DNA of 64,000 bases. Origin: JACPFN01 sp964406135 (GTDB lineage: Bacteria; Babelota; Babeliae; Babelales; Chromulinivoraceae). The translations under genes and the position numbers were made by a program. Positions within the stretch are counted from its first letter, which is position 1, and each line of letters opens with the position of its first letter. Of the stretch, positions 34,348 through 42,949 are shown piece by piece. The stretch covers positions 32,628 through 96,627 of the forward strand of contig CAYOQO010000002.1 of NCBI GenBank assembly GCA_964406135.1, read 5' to 3'. Under the pieces are notes generated by a model. That model made no database searches and had not been told where the DNA came from. It saw nothing but the letters and a program-made list of their open reading frames with translations.

Positions 34348-34834
34348 ATCAAACGATGTAGGTATGGTTTCAAGTATGACCCCAACGCAATGGGAAATGT
34401 TTGTAAAAGCAGTTGCTGCTCATGTGGATCCGGTACTTGCATCAATGCTTTTTGCAACAGAGTTTCAAGAATTTGATCAAGCAAAAAAAATTGTACGTGT
34501 TGCAACGTTGAAAAAATTTATCTTGTTTCAAGATCTTTTTATTGAACAGAAAAAAATATACCAAGAATATTTAGATCGTGTGTTTGGATTTCAGGCGATG
34601 TTGGTTGTTGAATTTAACAAAACTGCAGCATTGCCAAAAATGGTTCAACAGGTTCCATTGATTGATCGATCAATATCGCAACCTCAAGTTTCTGTAAAAA
34701 ATTATACGGCTGAAAAACAACGATCATTGGATGTTTCAGATATAAAAAAATGGAAAATTACTCACGCCTTGCTGGAACATTTTGGGGGCAGTGTGAAAGA
34801 AATTGTAAAGGATACTCATGAGTTTGATGCATAA
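34331..34834 (+). CDS. dnaX: DnaX C-terminal (tau) domain in the shifted frame
   Basis: After the A11 run this frame encodes a hydrophilic linker and SMTPTQWEMFVKAVAAHVDP. Segments around AKKIVRVATLKKFILFQ and YLDRVFGFQAMLVVEF follow. This is the layout of the DnaX domain that follows the linker in other bacteria. An ATG exists at 34331 but no ribosome site precedes it, so independent starts are unlikely. Expression is most simply by slippage or frameshifting from dnaX. Its end overlaps the der start (34818). The alternative is a real or sequencing-derived one-base error in the A run. Confidence 0.75.
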   Translation: MKKKNKSNDVGMVSSMTPTQWEMFVKAVAAHVDPVLASMLFATEFQEFDQAKKIVRVATLKKFILFQDLFIEQKKIYQEYLDRVFGFQAMLVVEFNKTAALPKMVQQVPLIDRSISQPQVSVKNYTAEKQRSLDVSDIKKWKITHALLEHFGGSVKEIVKDTHEFDA

Positions 34835-36179
34835 AGTCGCAATTGTTGGTCGTATGAACGTTGGAAAATCTTCATTGTTCAATCGTATGGCACCACATGT
34901 AAAAAGTTTAATTTTAGATTTTGAAGGTGTCACGCGTGACATGGTGACTGACTTTGTTACCTGGAATGATGTTAAATTTGAAATTATTGATACCGGGGGT
35001 ATTGATCTTTGTAAAAAACCATCTGATACCATGATTTGCATGGTCACTGATCGAGTAAAAAAGGTTTTAGATCTTGCATCGGTTGTTTTGTTTGTGGTTG
35101 ATGGACAAACCGGAATTACTGCGCAAGATATGCAAATTCGCAAATTTTTGCATACGTTGGGTAAGCCTGTGATTGTGCTGGTTAATAAAGTTGATTCACA
35201 GTACCAGGATGAAATGCTCAATCAATTTTACAGTTTAGGATTTGATGACGTTTTTGGAGTTTCTGCAGTGCATTCGCGAAATATTGCAGATGTTTTAGAT
35301 GCTGTTATTGCAAAATTTGCAGATATCAAATTGTCTGAAAAAGTGATTGATGATACTCCTGAATTTAAAGTTGCACTTTTAGGAAGACCAAATGCTGGAA
35401 AATCATCATTGATGAATTTGCTGTTGAATCAGGATTTTTCTATAGTCTCTCCGGTTGCAGGAACCACGCGTGAAGCACTTCGCAAACGCATTGCATTTAA
35501 TAAAAATGTGATTGAATTGATTGATACTGCAGGAGTGCGCAAAAAACATAATGTTGACACAGAGCTTGAGTCCATGATGGTGACGAATGCTTTACAAGCT
35601 GCAAAACGTGCACATATTGTGCTTGCAGTTTTAGATGTTGATGAACCAGAACTTTCTGCTCAAGAATTAAAATTAACTTCATTTGCGTTTGATAATGGTT
35701 CTGCGGTTATTGTACTTTTTAATAAACAAGATTTGCTTGATGATTATAAAAAAGAGCGTTTAAATGCATCGTTAGATCAGTACAAATATTTTTTACAAAA
35801 ACTAGAAACTATCAATATTTCCTGCAAAACTGAAAAAAATATCGGTAAAGTGTTGCCGATGGTTCAAGATGTTTGGCAACGATTTGGTATGAAATTAACT
35901 GATCGTTTTTTAACTGATTTGTTTGTTGCTGCAATTTCAAAAACGCCAATTTTTAAAAATGGTCAACAGATATTTTTATACAAAGCTCGACAAGTGGGTA
36001 ATGCGCCGATGCGTATTGAACTTGTGGTCAAAAATGTCGTTATTTTTGATGATAGTCATAAAGCATTTTTTGAAAATGTACTTCGTAAAGCAGTTGACTT
36101 GAAAAGTGTTCCAGTTTTCTTTTATGAAAAAACTCGTGCTACTGCAAGTAAACGTAAAACTATAGAAGTTGCAGAATAA
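34818..36179 (+). CDS. der: GTPase Der (EngA), ribosome assembly
   Basis: Der has two tandem GTPase domains needed for 50S assembly. The first has G1 GRMNVGKSSLFNR, G3 DTGG and G4 NKVD. The second has G1 GRPNAGKSSLMNL, G3 DTAG and G4 NKQD. A KH-like C-terminal domain ends the 453-residue protein. The start (ATG 34818 behind AAAGGA) lies inside the shifted dnaX frame, so dnaX and der are probably co-transcribed. Confidence 0.95.
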   Translation: MSLMHKVAIVGRMNVGKSSLFNRMAPHVKSLILDFEGVTRDMVTDFVTWNDVKFEIIDTGGIDLCKKPSDTMICMVTDRVKKVLDLASVVLFVVDGQTGITAQDMQIRKFLHTLGKPVIVLVNKVDSQYQDEMLNQFYSLGFDDVFGVSAVHSRNIADVLDAVIAKFADIKLSEKVIDDTPEFKVALLGRPNAGKSSLMNLLLNQDFSIVSPVAGTTREALRKRIAFNKNVIELIDTAGVRKKHNVDTELESMMVTNALQAAKRAHIVLAVLDVDEPELSAQELKLTSFAFDNGSAVIVLFNKQDLLDDYKKERLNASLDQYKYFLQKLETINISCKTEKNIGKVLPMVQDVWQRFGMKLTDRFLTDLFVAAISKTPIFKNGQQIFLYKARQVGNAPMRIELVVKNVVIFDDSHKAFFENVLRKAVDLKSVPVFFYEKTRATASKRKTIEVAE

Positions 36180-36215
36180 ATAAAAATTTAGATTCTTTTA
36201 AAGTGTTTAAAAATT

Positions 36216-36238
36216 AGGGCCAAGATAATCTCGGCCCT
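36216..36238. terminator. Terminator between der and 36263
   Basis: AGGGCC and GGCCCT arms. A T tract appears only on the minus strand (AATTTTT), so it better suits the minus-strand gene. Confidence 0.6.
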
Positions 36239-36262
36239 GCAAAAATATATTATTTAATATTG

Positions 36263-36829
36263 TTATTCTAATGGTGGTAATCTAAGTGATTCAATGCTTG
36301 GGTATTTATTTCGCAATTCTGAATCATTTACTTGTTGTATCATCGTAAAGAGTTTTTCTGCTTGTAAAGATCTTGCACCATTCATAATTTCTTCAAAATG
36401 TTGTAATAATTCTTCTTCATCAGTTGAAAGATCTGTTGTACATAAATTATTTTTTAAATTTTGTACTTCATTTGTACAATAATTCACAGCTTCTTCTTTT
36501 GTTTCAAAATGCTGTGCTAGTTTCGGTGGCAATACTGTAGTTGCTTGTAATCTTAATATAGCTTCTGAAAAAATATGAAAGTTTTTAATGTTTGTACGAT
36601 AATTATCTACAATTTCTCTTACAATCTTAGATAATAAATCTTTTTGCAGGCGTGGTAATTGTTGTGCTACTGAAGGGTTTGTGTTTGATGCGTGCATTGT
36701 TTCTATGATTACAGATCGCATTGTATGAAACCATAACGCTGGACGTACTGGTAGTAATTTTTTTTCTAACTCAGAAGATTGAATGAGTGTTGTTATTGAG
36801 AGCAACATTAAGATGGAATATTTTTTCAT
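36263..36829 (-). CDS. Exported helical protein of unknown function
   Basis: A signal peptide (MKKYSILMLLSITTLIQSSE) precedes a 188-residue, mostly helical, hydrophilic protein with two cysteines (NYCTN and NLCTT). It is convergent with der. I recognise no family. Like its neighbours it belongs to the class of small exported proteins scattered through this window. Confidence 0.6.
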   Translation of the reverse strand: MKKYSILMLLSITTLIQSSELEKKLLPVRPALWFHTMRSVIIETMHASNTNPSVAQQLPRLQKDLLSKIVREIVDNYRTNIKNFHIFSEAILRLQATTVLPPKLAQHFETKEEAVNYCTNEVQNLKNNLCTTDLSTDEEELLQHFEEIMNGARSLQAEKLFTMIQQVNDSELRNKYPSIESLRLPPLE

Positions 36830-37001
36830 GGTATTCTTTTTTGATCAAAATTTTTAATAATTTACATTATTAAAAAAATAATAGTTAAAATGGCTTTTGT
36901 CAAAAAACAATGTACAGAAGAAACTTTGTCATATCTGTACTTGAAACTGTCCTCGTGCTAACATGATTTTCATATGAAACATGTAAGGAAAAGGATAAAG
37001 C

Positions 37002-37331
37002 ATGGAATTAGAATTAGTTTTTCGAGGCATGGAGCCTTCAGGTGCTATGGAAAAATATGTTGCAAAATATTTTGAAAAATTTAAAAAATATTTTGGCAAA
37101 GAAGATCCAAATTCAATATTTTTGCATATAGTGCTTGAAGGGCATCATACGCATCATATCAATGTTGTGGAAGTTAAAATTAAATCACAACATTTTGATG
37201 TTATGGTGAAGCGTGAAGGTAAAGATATGTACACGTTGATTGATGAGACCATGCATATTGTAGAACGAGACTTACAAAAAAATAAACAACGTAAAGTAGA
37301 CGATTTGCGACGACGCAAAAAAATGGTTTAA
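37002..37331 (+). CDS. hpf: Ribosome hibernation factor, short HPF/YfiA type
   Basis: This 109-residue protein is the short form of HPF/RaiA, which binds the 30S decoding region and stabilises idle ribosomes. Visible features are the N-terminal LVFRGMEPSGAMEKYV, a helix with KKYFGKEDPN, and the strand VEVKIKSQHFDVMVKREGKDMYTLIDE. The long-form dimerisation domain is absent. AAGGAAAAGG precedes the ATG and a terminator follows. Hibernation would suit an extracellular or dormant stage. Confidence 0.92.
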   Translation: MELELVFRGMEPSGAMEKYVAKYFEKFKKYFGKEDPNSIFLHIVLEGHHTHHINVVEVKIKSQHFDVMVKREGKDMYTLIDETMHIVERDLQKNKQRKVDDLRRRKKMV

Positions 37332-37347
37332 ATTTGAGATTAAAAAA

Positions 37348-37378
37348 AGCCGATGGTTTATTGCCATCGGCTCTTTTT
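37348..37378 (+). terminator. Terminator of hpf
   Basis: AGCCGATGG and CCATCGGCT arms followed by CTTTTTA. Confidence 0.85.
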
Positions 37379-37418
37379 ATTTATGATCATTATTAAAATG
37401 ATTATAGATGATTTTTTT

Positions 37419-37787
37419 TTAAAGATTTGCGAATGCTTCTAATTCTTCTTGTATTAAATGTGCTGAAAAGTCTGCAATACTTATTTGAACTTGAGCAAGT
37501 TCTTCTTTCTCAGCTTTTAAACGATTTTCTATTGATTGAACAAAGTTTGAATGCTTAACTCTTACATCTTCATTTAGTGGCTCTTTTGATTCTTTAAAGA
37601 GCATAGGATGATGTTTTTGGCAGTATTCAGTGCGAGATATATGTGCTTTAAGTTCTTGTTCTTTTTTTCTATTTAGGTCTATTAGGCGTTGTATGTATGC
37701 ATTATTTTCATCATTTGAATCAGATGCATACATTAATGCTGCACCAGAAAAGACCATGGCAAAAAGAACTAGTTTTTTATGTAACAT
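37419..37787 (-). CDS. Small exported coiled-coil protein
   Basis: This 122-residue protein starts with a signal peptide (MLHKKLVLFAMVFSGAALMYAS). The mature part is charged and coiled-coil-like (QRLIDLNRKKEQELKAH, then ENRLKAEKEELAQVQ). AGGGG precedes the ATG. No family recognised. It is convergent with hpf. Confidence 0.6.
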   Translation of the reverse strand: MLHKKLVLFAMVFSGAALMYASDSNDENNAYIQRLIDLNRKKEQELKAHISRTEYCQKHHPMLFKESKEPLNEDVRVKHSNFVQSIENRLKAEKEELAQVQISIADFSAHLIQEELEAFANL

Positions 37788-37920
37788 TGTGTTTGACCCC
37801 TATGGATTAAATGTTTTATGTGTGAACTCGATAGAAAAATTTTATTGAGCTCTCTCTTATTTAAAGATACTTGATTTATGGTATATTTTCAAATGTCATT
37901 ATTTTGAATTAAATTATGTA

Positions 37921-37961
37921 ATACCGCAGTGAGATAAAATTATTCTATCTCACTGCGGTAT
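37921..37961. terminator. Terminator after dsbD
   Basis: Perfect 16-base arms (ATACCGCAGTGAGATA and its complement) with A/T tracts on both sides. It closes the minus-strand dsbD operon. Confidence 0.8.
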
Positions 37962-37977
37962 TTTACTTCAGTATGTT

Positions 37978-39705
37978 TTATTCATGTGTTAAATTTTGTA
38001 TTGCTTGTACAAATTCCTGAGGTGTCATGCCGTATGGTTCACTTGACCATTTTTTTACAATTTCTTGCGTATTTGGGTCAACAATCAAAATTGCCGGCTG
38101 TGCAAAAACTTTAAATAAATTTTTAAGCATAGAAGCTTGAGTATTGTTGCTGTGTGTACAGTCAACTTTTACAAAAACAACATGATTATTTAATTCATTC
38201 CATACAAAATCTTTATGAAATAATTTTGTATCAATAGCTTTGCAAATGGTGCAATGATGTGCCCAAAAATCAAGCAAGACCAATTTGTTTTCATTTTTTG
38301 CACTATCGAGCGCTTGAGCATAATCTTGCGCCCAAATTACACCTTGTTCTGTTTGAATTTGATGTTTATTGTTCAGATCGTACGTACGAAAACCCATTAA
38401 AATTGCAAATGCCAATAATATGATACCAATTAAACTTTTGATGGTTTTGGTATTTGAATTGAAATCTTTTTGTGCGTCAATGATATAAAATAATGCAGCA
38501 AACAAAAGATATGCAACGGTGATGCAATTGATAACAAAAATTGATGAAATGTTGTTGAGGTAGTATAAGCAGGTTGCAAGCATTACAAAACCAAGGGCTT
38601 TTTTAATTTCAACCATCCATTGACCAGCGCGTGGAATCATATTCATTGATGATGAAAATGTTCCAATAATGATTAATGGAGTACTTAATCCTATTCCAAA
38701 ACAAAATAGCAGTAAAAATCCTGCAAAAATATTTCCCATAGTTGCAACTAAGGTGAGTAATAGTGCAAGTCCTGGAGAAACACATGGTGATGCAACAGAA
38801 CCACTAATCAAACCAAAAATGTATGCAGATAAAAAAGGATGCATTGAAGCATTCATGTTCGTGCTTCGTTGTAAAAATGATGGAATTTTTAAATCAATCA
38901 CACCAATCATGGTCAGTGACATGTACCCAATAAATGCAACAAGTATCAAAACAAAAATTGGTTGTGATAAAAGACTGCCAAATGATGCACCGGCAAATGC
39001 TGCCAAAAGTCCTAAGCATGCAAACATGGTTGACATTCCAAAGGCATAGCAGCAGGATCCTAAAAAGCTATGGAATAGTGATTTTTGACCTTGGCTGTGC
39101 AAAATGCCAATGGTAATTGGAATCATAGGGTAAATGCATGGTGTTAAACTTAAAAGTAAGCCCAGCAAAAATGCAAAAAGTAAACGAATCCAATTGCTTT
39201 CAGTTGTTTGGACTAAATTTTGCAGTGATTCGGTAAAACTTTTTTTGACCGGTTCTGTAGAATAGTTATGAGGTGACTCTAGTTCTTGAAAATTATCAGC
39301 AACAGATTTTTCTGACTGATTAAATGAAAGTTTAATAATTTTTTCAGTCATATTGCTGTGTGGTAGAAGCATAAAACTGATATGAAGGTTGGCATTGAGT
39401 GGTTGATCAGTATCTACTGATACGGGCATCACAAGTGTGGTAGATTTTTCAAAAATTTCTTTACTGTCGCAAAATTCTGGCAAGTAATGTTGAACAGCTG
39501 TCGGAGTCATTGAAACTTGTCCGAGTGTTGCATGAGGGTGATCAATTGAGACACTGAGTGTTTGTTTTAAAATTTTTTCAGAGTCATCAAGTAAAAGATC
39601 CAGTTGTATATTTTTTTGTTGAGATGAAATTGAAAGCTCTTGAATTGTCATTTCTAAAGGATGGATGGTGGTAGCAAAAAGTGTAAGTAGTAAAAAATTT
39701 TTCAT
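37978..39705 (-). CDS. dsbD: Thiol:disulfide interchange protein DsbD
   Basis: DsbD passes electrons from cytoplasmic thioredoxin to the periplasm. The order is signal peptide (MKNFLLLTLFATTIHP), N-terminal periplasmic domain (about 20-170), eight-helix membrane core with TPCIYPMIP and SPCVSPGLAL, and a C-terminal thioredoxin domain with CTIC in DFWAHHCTICKAID. The membrane cysteines in the CxxxP contexts are as in DsbD. The ATG at 39705 follows AAGGAAC; an upstream in-frame extension to 39798 lacks a ribosome site. It sits 10 bases after the DUF4097 gene and is co-directional. 575 residues, normal length. Confidence 0.9.
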   Translation of the reverse strand: MKNFLLLTLFATTIHPLEMTIQELSISSQQKNIQLDLLLDDSEKILKQTLSVSIDHPHATLGQVSMTPTAVQHYLPEFCDSKEIFEKSTTLVMPVSVDTDQPLNANLHISFMLLPHSNMTEKIIKLSFNQSEKSVADNFQELESPHNYSTEPVKKSFTESLQNLVQTTESNWIRLLFAFLLGLLLSLTPCIYPMIPITIGILHSQGQKSLFHSFLGSCCYAFGMSTMFACLGLLAAFAGASFGSLLSQPIFVLILVAFIGYMSLTMIGVIDLKIPSFLQRSTNMNASMHPFLSAYIFGLISGSVASPCVSPGLALLLTLVATMGNIFAGFLLLFCFGIGLSTPLIIIGTFSSSMNMIPRAGQWMVEIKKALGFVMLATCLYYLNNISSIFVINCITVAYLLFAALFYIIDAQKDFNSNTKTIKSLIGIILLAFAILMGFRTYDLNNKHQIQTEQGVIWAQDYAQALDSAKNENKLVLLDFWAHHCTICKAIDTKLFHKDFVWNELNNHVVFVKVDCTHSNNTQASMLKNLFKVFAQPAILIVDPNTQEIVKKWSSEPYGMTPQEFVQAIQNLTHE

Positions 39706-39715
39706 ACAAGGTTCC

Positions 39716-40558
39716 TTATTTTTTTTTGTTAATCTGATCATAACCACAAATTTTAATAGCGCCAGATTCTGTTGAAAGCAAAATGGTTGCAGGATCAATA
39801 TGGGCCATAGGTTGTCCGATCAATCCATGAACATGATGATGCATATTTTTAAAAATTTCTTCATGAAGTTGGACGGTTTGCGGATGTAGTGTTACAAAAA
39901 GATCTGATGTTATTTTCCCAGATTCGGTATGAGCTTGAAGATCAGCATTAATATTTTGAGGTACTGCAAGCGTAATATTTCCTGATTGTGTCGAAATGTT
40001 GAGTGCATGATCAGGTTTCATTTTTTTTCGTTGAATAACAATATTTGAACTGATCGTTTTTGCAATAACGGTATTGGTTCCTTGTATGATTGAAACATTG
40101 CCATAATCTGATGAAATCTCTAGAGGCCCGGAAGCTTTTTTAATGGTAATTGCGCCATGTGTGGTACTTGCATTGATTGCAATATCTTGAGGTACTAAAA
40201 TTCGAATTGTTGCGATTCCTGATATTTTTTCATCTTGAAGTGTTGTGGAAACTTTAAGATTACTTTCTTTTTGTAAAGCTTTTAAATTAATATTTTCTAA
40301 AAAGGCAATGCTCCCTTTTTTCTTAAGTTCAACCAAAACGCAATTTTGTTTCCAACTTTCAATGATAATGGCAGCATGATCTGATGAAATTTCCAAACGC
40401 GCAACATTATTGAATTCTTGATGAACTGTTTCTTCTTTACTGCGCGAAAAAAAAGAAGAAACTTTGCTTGAAATGTTTGCTGTGGAAATTTTTGCTTGGA
40501 TCGGTATAGTAATTGTGAACAGTAAAAAAAATAGCTGTTGTGTGAAAAAATTTTTCAT
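39716..40558 (-). CDS. Exported DUF4097-type beta-helix protein
   Basis: A signal peptide (MKNFFTQQLFFLLFTITIPIQA) precedes repeated short beta units: NVARLEISSDHAAIIIES, INASTTHGAITIKKAS, ISSDYGNVSIIQGT and ISTQSGNITLAVPQ. The xxSxxGxIxI pattern is that of DUF4097/putative adhesin proteins, which form right-handed beta solenoids. 280 residues. It lies just before dsbD on the same strand, and only 17 bases separate its ATG from that of the divergent CCA-adding enzyme. Role unknown; adhesin is only a family nickname. Confidence 0.65.
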   Translation of the reverse strand: MKNFFTQQLFFLLFTITIPIQAKISTANISSKVSSFFSRSKEETVHQEFNNVARLEISSDHAAIIIESWKQNCVLVELKKKGSIAFLENINLKALQKESNLKVSTTLQDEKISGIATIRILVPQDIAINASTTHGAITIKKASGPLEISSDYGNVSIIQGTNTVIAKTISSNIVIQRKKMKPDHALNISTQSGNITLAVPQNINADLQAHTESGKITSDLFVTLHPQTVQLHEEIFKNMHHHVHGLIGQPMAHIDPATILLSTESGAIKICGYDQINKKK

Positions 40559-40575
40559 AGACTTTACATCCTGGG

Positions 40576-41883
40576 ATGGTGGAAAATTATATGACTCAAA
40601 TTCAAGAACGTATAAACATTTGCATTGCAAAGATTATACAACAAAGTCCTCAAGTTAAAAACATATTTGACGAAATTTATCAACAAGGAGGTCGAGTTTT
40701 GTTGGTTGGAGGTGCAGTTCGCGATTGCTTGCTTGGATGTTTGAGTTGCGATCTTGATTTTGAAGTTTACCATGTATCATTTGATCATCTTCAAGATATT
40801 TTACAAAAATTTGGCAAAGTCAGTTTTATAGGAAAATCATTTGGTGTTTTGCGATTGCATGGTTTTGATGCTGATTGGTCAATTCCTCGAACAGATAGTT
40901 ATGGTCGCAAACCAATGGTACAGCTTGATCCAGAGATGAGTTTTGAAAAAGCATTTCGTCGTCGTGATGTAACGATTAATTCTATGGGAATTGATGTTGC
41001 ATCGTTAGAACTGGTTGATCCTTATGATGGTATTTCAGATCTTGAAAAAAAGATTTTGCGGGCAACTGATGTAACATTTTTTGTGCAAGATCCGCTACGC
41101 TTGTTTCGGGTGATGCAACTTTCTGCCCGATTTGGCATGAAAATTGATGAAACGCTTAGTGAAGTATGTAAAACTATGGATATTTCAGATATCTCTGTTG
41201 AACGTATTGAGCAAGAATTTTTAAAACTGTTTACAAAATCACAACATCCATCAAAAGGGTTACTGTGGCTTGTGCATATCAATCGGTTTCAAGATATTTT
41301 TCCAGGTATTTCTTTCAATAAAAATTTTTATGAAAAATTGGATGCAGTTCCAGAACATCATAAATTTACGGTTGAGCAAAAAAATATGGCCAGTTGGGCA
41401 TTGCTGGCTCAGCAACTATCTGATAATGCATTAAAAAATGTACAGATTGATCAAAAAATAAATCATGAGCAGGTTGCAGTGATCAGTTCATTTTTAAAAA
41501 AATATATAGGCTCTGTTGATTTGATTGAAAATATTACACGACTTTGTTGGTACGTGCAATATGTTCCTTTGATAGCAAAAAATGAAAATCCTGTAGCTTA
41601 CAAATGGCTTGCATCATGGACGCAGCCTTATTTTAATCTGCAATTTTTAAGTGAAGTTGCATCATGTTGGTACCCACAAGAGTTGGTAGAAAAATTTGTG
41701 ATCGCTGCCAAAAATGCCAAAGTGCTACATCACTCTGAAGAGCCATTGTTGAAAGGTGCAGATTTGTTAGATCAGGTGCAAGGTAAAGAGCTTGGTGAAC
41801 TACTTAAAAAATCATATGAATTACAACTGCAAGATTCAATTTATGACAAATCAAAATTGCTTAAAAAAGTTTTAAAAAAATGA
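40576..41883 (+). CDS. CCA tRNA nucleotidyltransferase / poly(A) polymerase family
   Basis: The nucleotidyltransferase head is VGGAVRDCLLG then CDLDFEV (catalytic DxD), followed by RRRDVTINSMGIDV and DPLRLFRVMQLSARFGM. This is the class II CCA-adding/PcnB family. It completes or repairs tRNA 3' ends. 435 residues. Start is ATG 40576 or 40591; GGTGG before 40591 slightly favours the second. The tRNA-Ser gene here encodes its own CCA, so repair may be the main role. Bacterial PcnB shares these motifs and cannot be excluded. Confidence 0.88.
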   Translation: MVENYMTQIQERINICIAKIIQQSPQVKNIFDEIYQQGGRVLLVGGAVRDCLLGCLSCDLDFEVYHVSFDHLQDILQKFGKVSFIGKSFGVLRLHGFDADWSIPRTDSYGRKPMVQLDPEMSFEKAFRRRDVTINSMGIDVASLELVDPYDGISDLEKKILRATDVTFFVQDPLRLFRVMQLSARFGMKIDETLSEVCKTMDISDISVERIEQEFLKLFTKSQHPSKGLLWLVHINRFQDIFPGISFNKNFYEKLDAVPEHHKFTVEQKNMASWALLAQQLSDNALKNVQIDQKINHEQVAVISSFLKKYIGSVDLIENITRLCWYVQYVPLIAKNENPVAYKWLASWTQPYFNLQFLSEVASCWYPQELVEKFVIAAKNAKVLHHSEEPLLKGADLLDQVQGKELGELLKKSYELQLQDSIYDKSKLLKKVLKK

Positions 41884-41894
41884 AGGGAATTTTC

Positions 41895-42305
41895 ATGAAC
41901 AAGCCATTTTTAATTTTAATTTCATTGCTTTCAAATTTTTATGAAATGAATGCTTGTGCTGTGCATGATCAACGGGAAAATATGCGACTTGAATTTGAAA
42001 TCATAAAAATTCAAGCTGCAAAGCATTACGAAGCATATGAAAATTTTGGAAAAGACTTTGAATCTTGTGAAATAGTCATGCCCGATTTTGAATTAGCTGC
42101 GTTTTATCCTTTGTCTTATGGTCATCCAACTTATTGTCAAGAGCAAGAAGTGATTGTTGAAGTCTGTTTGAATGATATTGGGTTTACCAATGATGAAATC
42201 AAACATGTTTTAAATTCATATAAAAAGGAGATTGAAGGGCTAAAATACACTATAAAAATTTATACAAGCAGGCTGATTGGATTAAAAGAAAGATACCGCA
42301 AATGA
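41895..42305 (+). CDS. Small exported protein
   Basis: The signal peptide begins MNKPFLILISLLSNFYEMNA. The 136-residue protein has four cysteines in the mature part (CAVHD, ESCEIV, TYCQEQ, EVCLND), consistent with disulfides. It starts at ATG 41895 behind AAGGGA; an ATG at 41880 overlaps the CCA-enzyme stop but gives a worse signal peptide. Its stop overlaps the next start (ATGA). No family recognised. Confidence 0.6.
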   Translation: MNKPFLILISLLSNFYEMNACAVHDQRENMRLEFEIIKIQAAKHYEAYENFGKDFESCEIVMPDFELAAFYPLSYGHPTYCQEQEVIVEVCLNDIGFTNDEIKHVLNSYKKEIEGLKYTIKIYTSRLIGLKERYRK

Positions 42306-42805
42306 ATAAACAAATTTGTTTCATGTTTTTAATATTTTGTCATAATTTTGCAATTTCAAGTTCTCAAGCAAATTCAAGTTATGCAGATACTGTTCAAAGT
42401 TCTTTGTGGTTTATTCCTGATAGTCAATTAAATCAATTTCAAGAACTTATTTGTTTTGGATGTCTAATTTATGATCCAAGATATAGTACATTATCACAAG
42501 AATTTGTTCTAACATATCCGCAAGCGTTACAAGATTCAGAATGGCAGGATGAAGATTTTAAAAGAACTATTGTTGTAGTAACAACAGATTCCGGGACTCA
42601 ACATTATCACTTGAGAAATAGATCAGAACTTTTCACATTTACTCGAATGCTGGGTAGAATAACGCCATCTGGAAAACAAATACAAGCGCTTGATTTTTTT
42701 TATGTGACGCAATACGCAAAAAATTCATCAGAACAAAATATTAGAATTGAAGAAGATGTTTCATTGCAATATTTGCGTGAACAAGCAGCAAGAAAAAATC
42801 CTTAA
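42302..42805 (+). CDS. Small exported protein coupled to 41895
   Basis: This 167-residue protein has a signal peptide (MNKQICFMFLIFCHNFAISS). It overlaps the preceding gene by four bases, implying coupled translation. The mature part mixes helices and strands (FKRTIVVVTTDSGTQHYHLR) and has one close pair of cysteines (ICFGC). No family recognised. Confidence 0.6.
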   Translation: MNKQICFMFLIFCHNFAISSSQANSSYADTVQSSLWFIPDSQLNQFQELICFGCLIYDPRYSTLSQEFVLTYPQALQDSEWQDEDFKRTIVVVTTDSGTQHYHLRNRSELFTFTRMLGRITPSGKQIQALDFFYVTQYAKNSSEQNIRIEEDVSLQYLREQAARKNP

Positions 42806-42949
42806 TCTGTTGATCTATTCGGCGATTTTGATTAATTTTATCTTTTTATTTATCAAAAAATATATAACATGTATCTCAATTCTTAGATGCTTAAGAAGTA
42901 TTCCATCATAAAAATTTTACATATCTTTTTATAAAAGATCAGGAACAAT

